From: Plasmodiophora brassicae
Lineage: Eukaryota > Endomyxa > Phytomyxea > Plasmodiophorida > Plasmodiophoridae
DNA length: 64,000 nucleotides
Direction: 5' to 3'
Assembly: GCA_039704465.1 (NCBI GenBank)
Contig: JASFAU010000001.1
Span: 1,426,001-1,490,000 of the forward strand
Shown here: in pieces, positions 56,783 to 64,000 of the stretch
Numbering within the stretch: position 1 is the stretch's first letter
How the letters are laid out: each line of letters begins with the position of its first letter
Position numbers and translations under genes: made by a program
The notes under the pieces: generated by a model
Database searches by the model: none
Told to the model about the DNA's origin: nothing
The model's input: the letters and a program-made list of their open reading frames with translations, nothing else

Positions 56783-57399
56783 ATGGAGATGGGGGCGGGG
56801 TCGGAAGGTGCCGCGCTGGCGAGGGACTACCTGACGAAGCCCATTGGGACGTCGATTGGGGGGAGCCGTCAGAAGCGGAATCCAGGATCCCGGCCAGATG
56901 CGCCGCAGACGCGTCGGGCGCCGATGCCGCTGGAACAGCAGGTTCGGATTCTGAGGTCGGCGAGCAAGAAGCTCGAGGCCAAGCTCAATGACGCCAAACT
57001 GCTGTCTCGTGACGACTACCGAGTCAAAGCCATACATAATCTTCGCGCCAACCTCAGAATAGTGCAGGTCTCCCGGTTCTGTTTGGGGTCATAGCCGAGA
57101 TGCTCACCCCGGTTTAGGCCGAAGCTCACATTCTTCGACAAATACTTATGGAGCGTGGGGCAACAGCGGATGAAGTAGGGACATCGTTGCCGTCTGACAG
57201 TCGAGCACTGCTAATCAACGTTACAGGTCGATTCCTTGCTCGCACTGAGGCTACGAACCGTTCGCCTTTCTTCGAGTACCAATATAGGTCAAGTTTGACA
57301 ATGGTTTCTGTACGTTTCACTTTCCGCTTGATGTGCCCTTGTTCGCGCCTGTCGGTCGACCTGGGCCAGACGATTGCGGATGTGTTAGCGGTTCGGTAA
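56783..57399 (+). CDS. Small basic helical protein, unknown
   Basis: Begins MEMGAGSEGAALARDYL and has a basic linker (GSRQKRNPGSRPD), then an amphipathic helix (RILRSASKKLEAKLNDAK, DDYRVKAIHNLRANLRIVQ). A 50-nt intron leads to AEAHILRQILMERGATADE. Two further short introns join VDSLLALRLRT to a last exon that could read TIADVLAVR and the TAA at 57397-57399. The final joins are tentative. Family not recognised. Confidence 0.42.
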
Positions 57400-57657
57400 A
57401 TGGACACGTCAGAACACGTCGCCGATGTTCATCGCGTGTTGTTAATGCCGAGTGACGTACCAAGAAGTAACTGGGAGACAGAACCCTGTCTGTCAATACG
57501 AACTGGGCGTGACGGTTCGTGTTGTGTGCCATCCTGAAGAAAATAGACGTGATGCGCACAGGTAGAGAGAATTCGTTCCCGGTCGTAAACCGTATTCCAC
57601 AGCGTTGGGGTTGGCACTACTGAACATGTATTTGAAGGGACAACAAAACTGAACCTC

Positions 57658-58482
57658 CTAGTTAGCGTTTGAGGTGGTTGGTCCAGCACCTTCCTGCTGC
57701 GCTCGAAGCTGACTAGCTATCATATCCATTGCGGTCTCACTAATCTTGTTCGCCAGGTGCTTAGCAGTTGGCTTGACAACTTCCGCTTCCATCTGGGCAC
57801 CGAAAGTCTTCGCTGCCTGGACGGAGATACTTAGCCTGCAGGACGCCCTGTGAGACACTCGGCGACGTACCGCAATGGTTTCCTGGATCTCCTGGCTGTG
57901 CTTCTTCATAAATGGTGCAATGAACTGCTTGAACACGATCTGTGCGCCTTTGGTTTGTGGAGCGTAGAGCCATACGAGAATGATACATTTCAGGAGGTTG
58001 TATAGAGGAATCCAGCCCAGAATCAAATCGCCAAAGCTCTCCACAAGCTGGAAGACGCTATACTCAGAACGTCTGTTAAACTCTGACACGATAGGACAGT
58101 TGGAGCAGACAATACTGACCCAAATACAATCCAGTATGTCAACCAGTAGGCGTCATCTTCAGTATCCTTCGATTTGACGGCTTGGAATGACATGATGGTC
58201 GGATAGATGAACCCAACACAATTTGTTAAGGCCTTCCCGCCAATAGCCTAGCGTACCGACCACTGTCAGGGAACCCCTGCCGAACAACCGCAGTCTGCGG
58301 GCACCGACGGAGAGTAGAATCAGGAAGAACACGCCGGCAGACAGTATGGCCGCATGGGCATGCTTCAGTCCAGTCCTGTCCTTCACGACACCCAGCACCT
58401 GTATCTTGCGACTGACGAGCGCGGCGTCCAGCTCCTCGACCCAGACGACGACCTTGGTCTTGAGTATCTCGACCTGATCCAT
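57658..58482 (-). CDS. REEP/HVA22 family ER-shaping protein
   Basis: Membrane-curvature protein of the tubular ER. Four short introns restore the family pattern. Exon 1 is MDQVEILKTKVVVWVEEL with DRTGLKHAHAAILSAG. A 61-nt intron gives LILLS-AIGGKALTNCVGF, then IYPTIMSFQAVKSKDTEDD, AYWLTYWIVFG, a 47-nt intron, RSEYSVFQLVESFGDLIL, GWIPLYNLLKCIILVWLYAP, GAQIVFKQFIAPFMKKHSQE. A 54-nt intron follows QETIA, and the tail is AAKTFGAQMEAEVVKP. The KS-K-xEDDxxWLTYWxVF core is diagnostic. Start ATG 58480-58482. Confidence 0.9.
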
Positions 58483-58687
58483 GCCGGTCCCGCGCGCCCC
58501 ACTGACTACGGACAATGGCAATCCACCCCAGTCCGTCCCGCGTCCGGCTCCGGCCTCCAAAATCGCAACATCACATTGCCATTTGGCGACTCGCGCAGCT
58601 GTCGCCGTTTTGGCATTTGTAGCAAAATAGCAATATGTATTGCGTTACCTATCGTCAATCGTCCCGCGGCATCGGTCACTGCCGTCG

Positions 58688-59041
58688 ATGGAGCAGTTGC
58701 TACGCGGGTTGCTGGAGAAGGTACCGGGCGCGCTGGCGATTCTGGTGAACGACAAGGATGGCGTACTGCTGGCGCAGGCGAGTTCGTCGTTCGATGTCGA
58801 CCCGTGGCTGTCGACGACGTTCGTGAACGCGTTGGAGCAGGCGAACAAGCTGCAGCTGGGCGAGCCGCAGTCGATCACGAGCGAATTCGACAATGCAACC
58901 GTCGTCCACTTCAACATGATGCCGCTGATCGTCACGTTCTGCATGCGCCCGGACGCCAACATCGGCCTCGTCTACGCCGTATTCCCCAAACTTCGATCCT
59001 GTCTCGAACCAATCAGAATTAAGCTCGAATCACGATTCTGA
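58688..59041 (+). CDS. LAMTOR3/MP1-like roadblock-type subunit
   Basis: Single exon, 117 residues. MEQLLRGLLEKVPGALAILV is followed by NDKDGVLLAQASSSF, then FVNALEQANKLQLGEPQSIT, VVHFNMMPLIVTFC and NIGLVYAVFPKLRSCLEPIR. This matches LAMTOR3 over its full length; LAMTOR3 is a longin/roadblock subunit of the Ragulator complex that anchors Rag GTPases and mTORC1 at lysosomes and scaffolds MAPK signalling. The start is the second Met of the open frame (58688), matching the family N-terminus. Confidence 0.9.
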   Translation: MEQLLRGLLEKVPGALAILVNDKDGVLLAQASSSFDVDPWLSTTFVNALEQANKLQLGEPQSITSEFDNATVVHFNMMPLIVTFCMRPDANIGLVYAVFPKLRSCLEPIRIKLESRF

Positions 59042-59256
59042 CGATATATCCCGTGTCGACGCTTGTGTGTCGGGAGTGGCCTTGCTTCGCTTCACGTCAA
59101 TGTTCGTTTGCTGGTGCGATTTGCAACGTTGTTCCCAAGAACGCCGTCCTTGGCGGCCACGAACCTGCTCGACCCGAACAGGCATGCCCAGTCCGACCGT
59201 ATCCAGCAATGTCCCATCGCGTTACCGACAATGGGTAATTTATTACGACAAAGCAT

Positions 59257-60157
59257 TCACCCGGACCTTGTGATGCGCTCGTAGTCTTTGCTGGCCATCT
59301 GACCACAGCGTCAGTTGCGAACAGAATCAGAGCCCAGTCCGATTTCGTTCCATACATGGGTGAACGTGACGAGAACGTGCCTCACGCAGCGTACCGAGTT
59401 CTTCAGCGCTTCCGGATCAATCCCCGCCTTCTCTTCCTCGGACATCTCCTCGAACGCGAAGAGGATCCTCAGGTGCTCGATGAGCCCGGAAGGAGTCACC
59501 TCGACAGTTTCTCCATAATCTCGCAGCCATCTGCATGGCGCGTGAGAAATCAAGGCCGAATGAACGTTCTGGATCCCATATTATACACCGCGGCGAACGC
59601 CTGACAGAACAGATGCAACTGGATCCGGTTGGAGTCAAAGATCATGATCTGCTCGAACTCCTCCAGCGACAGGTCGGTCGCTTCTCCAAACGCCGCCTTG
59701 AGCATGTCGTAGGCGGCCCCAAGTTCCGACATTTGAACGGTCTCGAAGCCGTCCGCGTCCTGGCTGCCGCACGGGTAGAACATTTTGAAATCGGAAATCG
59801 TCGCTCCAGGCAGCTGATACAGTCGTGACAGCAATGCAAAGTTCGTCGTGAACGCCAATATGTTACTGGGGGGCACAGATGTCAGACGGGCGCGCACCGG
59901 ACCGCATACCGTATAGCTCACAATATGGTCTGGTCGAACTGGCAAAGGATCGTCCCTATCAACTACATTGCCGCGGTCACGTCAGCTGCCGACCACGACG
60001 ACACGACGGTCGTGCTCACCGTCAGGTTCGGCGGCAGTTTGTCGAGCGGGAAACGCTCGAGTACAGACACATTGCCGGTGTGCACTTTGGACAGCAAACG
60101 GGGCATGTTGGCCTCGAGATCCTTGGCCTGCGGCGCACACTCCGTTTCCACCGACAT
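59257..60157 (-). CDS. Unrecognised cytosolic protein
   Basis: Three or four exons. The first is MSVETECAPQAKDLEANMPR with FPLDKLPPNLTVSTTVVSSW. The next has SNILAFTTNFALLSRLYQLP, ISDFKMFYPCGSQDADGFET and TDLSLEEFEQIMIFDSNRIQ. The next has YGETVEVTPSGLIEHLRILF and EEMSEEEKAGIDPEALKNSV. A 58-nt intron then leads to MASKDYERITRSG and a TGA at 59257-59259. Helical, acidic and without membrane spans. I do not recognise it. Confidence 0.5.
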
Positions 60158-60337
60158 CGTGTTCGTCACTGCGCAGCGTCACCGCAACAGCGCCGCAATC
60201 GGCCCAGCCGACGACGAGGTCACGACACGTGGACGACGGCGTCCCTTGCTCTGCCGACAGCTAACGGGAACTGGCAGCGTGTGTCACCACCAGAAACACG
60301 CATCAGGTCGGTTTGCTGGACGAAGCTACCCGACACT

Positions 60338-62349
60338 TTATTGTTGTGGAGGCGTGCGCGCACTGCCGATGGCATAGCGAATCAGGTTCAGGTCGGTGAT
60401 GAACGATAACGGCACATTCAAGATGAGGTTGACGGGGAGAGACAGAACGAGGTGGAACTTTCGGAAGCGTTGCGCTGGGTCGTACGTGTGTGAATATAGC
60501 GCACGCGACGAGGACGTGGGCACCCGCCAGGCCTACCTGCGAACGTGACGATGAAGATATAGCACGGGATGAAGAGCAGGAAGATGTAGGCGCACGCGAA
60601 ACGAGTGCCTCGCCCGGTTATATATTCCAGCAGGAAGATCTCTGTGTACAGGGCAGTGTGCGGGTTCATCAGCGCTCCGATCATCTTCAGCACACACAGG
60701 CCCGGCGAAACCTCCCACGCCTATGCAGGACACGGCAATAGGATCGGCATGGTGAGGCGACTGAAGTCACTGGAGTTCGTCTACGTACATGCCGATCCAT
60801 TATAGCGTTGACACTGGCGAACGTGCCCGAGATGAACCTGTCCCGCGCGTTGGCGAGGACGTCGCCGGCGCCGATGGACTCAGCACTGTCCTGATGTGAC
60901 GCCGCCGCACCTGCGATTGGACGTCAGGGTACCTCCGAAGGGCACCCGTAGGCCAGTGGGATGTCGCTTCTGACCAAGGCAGACGCCAGCGCGGTGCCTG
61001 GTGTAGTTGGATCGCATCAGGGCCATGGCCACCTTGTTCTTGTCCAAGATCGACGCCTCGTCACGACCCTTGATCGCGTTTATCGTCCGCATCGCCTTGC
61101 GCGCAGGCCGTCAATCCCACAGGGTGACGTTCCGCATCCAACGCAGACCCGACCTTGAATTTCGTCGCCGTCATCATGCACGGCATCTCGGTGACGTTGC
61201 CGGCGTACTGCTCGGCGATGGGTTCGACGATGTCGTCCATAAAGTCCAGCGACTGAACGAACCGCGCCGGTGTGAACCGTCGACCGTCGTCGATCACCAT
61301 CCCCGCCAGCGCATCGCAATGCGGGTCGTCCAGGTCGTACACGAAGCTGGCATCACGGCGCCTGCTCAGACCAGCCATGGGAGGGGGGCGCAGACACGCT
61401 GTCACGCTACTGTGCAATGGTGAGCTTGCTCAGCAGGACCGAGTGGTGCAGCAGGCAGATGATCGGCCTGTAGTGCGCATCGTCCTCGTAGATGACCGAC
61501 ATGAGGTTCATGGCGCGCGTCTGTGCTTCCGCTACCGGCACGGGGCCGTACCTGAGCATGGATACCTGATGGCCGTTGGACGTCAGTGGCGTGACCCAGG
61601 ACAATATCAGGCCGTGTACCCGAACGGATTGCTTCGACATGCAATTCTCAATGGGGGACAGCTGCTGCGGGACACCGTCCTGGCCAGCGTTCGCGCTGGT
61701 GAGGAACGTTCGATGAATGCACTGCTCCGTCGCCGTCGTGTCGTCGCCGTGGAACACCATCACCAGCCGCAGGCGGTGCTTGGGGAAGTCGGACTCCAGG
61801 ACGCTGGCGATGGAGGCGACCACCTGGTCCAGCGGTTCAGTGCCGCGCAGGCACATCATGACGACAAAGTCGCGGTGCCCCTTGATGAACTCGTACTGGT
61901 CCCTGAACCTCACCACTGGCGCGATCTCGTTTCAGAGGTACGAACGTGGCGTCGTTCCCGCCGCCATTCGTACCTTCCGATTCAGCAGGCATGCGACGCC
62001 ACGCGTCCACAGAGCATCCGACCTTGAACCATGCCGCAAAGATAATGCAGAACGATTCAAAGTAGAACCAGAGCGACCATGCCCCACGAAACTGGAAGGT
62101 GGACGGCGGCCAGCGCTCCGAGTCGAACAGGTTAGGGAAACGCACCTGGCTGAAAAGCGCAACGTAGAACACGGCACTTAGGCCGACCATCGCGACAGCG
62201 ATGCCAACGTGCTTCCAGTGGATGCGGGATCTCTCCGCGATCGTCGACAGAACGTACACGATGCAGGCCAGCGTTGCGAACGTTGCGACAATCGCATGGA
62301 AGACCGCTATCACGATGTAGACGCCCAGCACGACTTCGAATGCAGACAT
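60338..62349 (-). CDS. Chitin-synthase-like GT2 glycosyltransferase
   Basis: Polytopic membrane enzyme. ATG 62347-62349 opens MSAFEVVLGVYIVIAVF and two more N-terminal helices. The GT2 part has VVMMCLRGTEPLDQVVASIA then FPKHRLRLVMVFHGDD, the nucleotide-binding 'tl..S-l...-V-v-D' layout. Later exons have VIDDGRRFTPARFVQSLDF and KGRDEASILDKNKVAMALM. A further exon reads GAGDVLANARDRFISGTFAS, which lines up with the QRRRW-x-N-ST region of chitin synthases but lacks the canonical residues. C-terminal helices follow: LKMIGALMNPHTALYTEIFL, ACAYIFLLFIPCYIFIVTFA and LSLPVNLILNVPLSFITDL. The 251-codon plus frame across it is a shadow. Confidence 0.55.
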
Positions 62350-62476
62350 GGTCTGGCAAATATGATGGGTATCGGCCAGGCACGCGCCCATGCTGGACTA
62401 CTGGCTAAACGAATCAACACGCACACACACCGGATCGCTTTCACCAAATGAGGAACCGCGGTGGGCCTGCGTTATG

Positions 62477-63684
62477 CTATCCAACTCGTGTACTATCTGG
62501 TTCGGAAGGGACCTCGATAACGACATGGTTGTCGGGACGGGATTCCTGGGCAGGCACCGGGGCGGCCTCGGCTACGGCAACGGGAGGCGCCACCTGGACC
62601 GGGACAATGACAGACGGCCGGCTGACGACGCATCCATGCTGGTCCGCCTGGGCCTTCAGGTCCACGAACGATTTCGGCATCGGGCTGCAGAGCAGTCTGT
62701 GGAACTTCGTGCAGCACGACGGATTCTCGCCTGACACAACCCTGTCAACGCCGTCCCAAACGCATCGGGGACCCCTGTCGCCTACCGGAGAGGGCGGCGA
62801 GGTCCACGCCCCTGACGTGCTCGTGCGTTGTCCGCATCTGAACGACGAGCCAGACGTGGTACAGCGCCAGGGGCACCAGCCCCCATGCCAGCACCAACGT
62901 CATCAGGCACAGGGCGAAGCAGACACCCGACCGCCTGTACGGGGGCAGCGTTAGTCGACCGGCAATCGTGGGGCGTTCCTGGCGTGCCACGTACGGGACA
63001 TCGGTGTTGGTCCATGGTGTCAACAGACTAACGGACCTGGCGGTGCTCATGGCCAGGACGTACAGGTCGAGCAGCGCTGGGCAGGGTCAGACGACGCCTG
63101 CGGCAACGTGCGCCTCCCGCATGCTTACTGGTCAGCCACACGAACAGGACGTAGAACCGATAGTTTCGCGCCCCGACACAATTCGATATCCCTGGGAGGA
63201 GCACGCGCAGGTCAGTGCCGCCCGCCGGGTGGCGCCGTTGCACGCGATCGTTACACGGGCAGTAATGGTCCATCTCCAGGACGCAGCAGTCGATCTCCCG
63301 GCAGTGCCGCGCCCGAAGAGGCTTCCAGTGCAGGCACGTGTGGCACCACTGCAATGGGACGCGGGTGGCGCCGACCAGGACCTCGGGCGCGACGTTGTCC
63401 GGCGGGCGCGACCTCTGCTGCCTCGGGATGATGCCCGGCTCGACGAAGGCGGCGCACAGCAGGAGCAGGACGACGGCGGCGGTGACCGGGACGGTGACGG
63501 CGACGGCCGCCACCGTGTTGGGGACGGCGTTCGACCACAGCGCCAGCGTCGGCAGCGCAACGACCAGCGCGAACGCTGTGCACAGGATGGCCGGATCCGG
63601 CCCGATCAGGACCGGCAAGCCGCAGCGCGCCGGCCGATTCCGCCCTGGCCAGACGTCACGCAACGGGAACACGTTCGCAGACAT
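62477..63684 (-). CDS. DHHC-type protein S-acyltransferase (DHYC variant)
   Basis: Four-span palmitoyltransferase. ATG 63682-63684 (MSANVFPLRDVWPG). Two helices precede WCHTCLHWKPLRARHCREID, CCVLEMDHYCP, a short intron, and WISNCVGARNYRFYVLFVWL, the zinc-binding Cys-rich domain with DHYC instead of DHHC. A 51-nt intron and two C-terminal helices follow (GVCFALCLMTLVLAWGLVPL), then the TT-x-E motif (MRTTHEHVRG). A 54-nt intron leads to GENPSCCTKFHRLLCSP (an NP-type motif). A Pro/Val-rich tail ends at TAG 62477-62479. Confidence 0.9.
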
Positions 63685-64000
63685 GGCGAGCGAGGGCAGG
63701 CGATCATGCCCCGATGTGTCGTACGTACGGCACTGGGCCCGACAGATGGGCGCGTCACACACAGGACGAGAACGCGCCAACGGAGACGTTCCTCGCGCCC
63801 CCTGTACGTCGATCTGAGCACGGCGGTCGATGGAGAACAGGATGCCGCCGGAACGTACGGAACGTCGGGGACCTCGTTGCCGCCGCCGTCAGGAAAGCGC
63901 CCGTTCCCGTTCGGGCATCGGGGAGGGGGTCCTGTCGCCCGCGTTGGGACCCGGGGAACCTGCCAGGTTGCATCAGTCACACAGCTGCTGGCCGGGCGGA
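63685..64000. other. Window end, no gene identified
   Basis: GC-rich DNA upstream of the palmitoyltransferase start. Open frames on the minus strand are Arg/Pro-rich without a domain and are probably 5' leader. Confidence 0.4.

Noticed and set aside
61272..62027. 251-codon plus-strand frame across the chitin-synthase-like gene
   Set aside because: It lies opposite exons with recognisable GT2 and membrane segments and has no domain; open by GC-rich codon structure.

Overview
The window is nuclear DNA of a gene-dense eukaryote, almost certainly a protist. About 36 protein genes sit on both strands, most split by very short GT-AG introns (39 to 65 nt where I could resolve them). Neighbouring genes often end within 5 to 10 bp of each other. 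The content is eukaryote-only: RNA polymerase I subunit RPA2, CstF-77, NUS1, the B56 subunit of PP2A, eIF4E, LAMTOR3, DENN and TBC proteins, REEP/HVA22 and Hikeshi. A chitin-synthase-like enzyme, a GABA-B-type receptor, ankyrin and kelch proteins and two RAP-domain proteins would suit a rhizarian such as a plasmodiophorid, but that placement is a guess from gene style. I saw no rRNA, tRNA, CRISPR or bacterial operon structure.

Layout. 0-11.3 kb: a RING-H2 protein, an unknown protein, PP2A B56, a HEAT-repeat protein, a PI4K-like kinase, a coiled-coil protein and a small single-span membrane protein. 11.8-17.9 kb: two nested copies of one DNA transposon. 18-29 kb: NUS1, F-box/kelch, Josephin, mitochondrial carrier, RPA2 and ankyrin genes. 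29-44.5 kb: cold-shock protein, a four-span membrane protein, a disordered basic protein, Hikeshi, DENN, a Cys-rich multipass protein, a class C receptor, eIF4E, a mitochondrial release factor and an Asp/Asn hydroxylase. 44.5-54.8 kb: an LSm-like protein, a small secreted protein, two tandem RAP proteins, CstF-77 and a membrane protein. 55-63.7 kb: TBC, unknown, REEP, LAMTOR3, unknown, chitin-synthase-like and palmitoyltransferase genes.

The most unusual object is the transposon. A full-length copy (13625-17471, minus strand, 16-bp terminal inverted repeats, TTAC target duplication) lies inverted inside an older, internally deleted copy of the same family (11786-17944, ATAA target duplication). 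The intact copy encodes a predicted 1,054-residue, four-exon transposase of piggyBac type. It has the D-D-D residues and a C-terminal Cys-rich zinc domain, but between the second and third Asp it carries about 370 extra residues that read as a SAP domain followed by a YqaJ-like PD-(D/E)XK nuclease. Both elements carry copies of a 17-bp near-palindrome near their ends. All gene calls are by eye from translated reading frames and motif recognition. Spans are start-to-stop and include introns.
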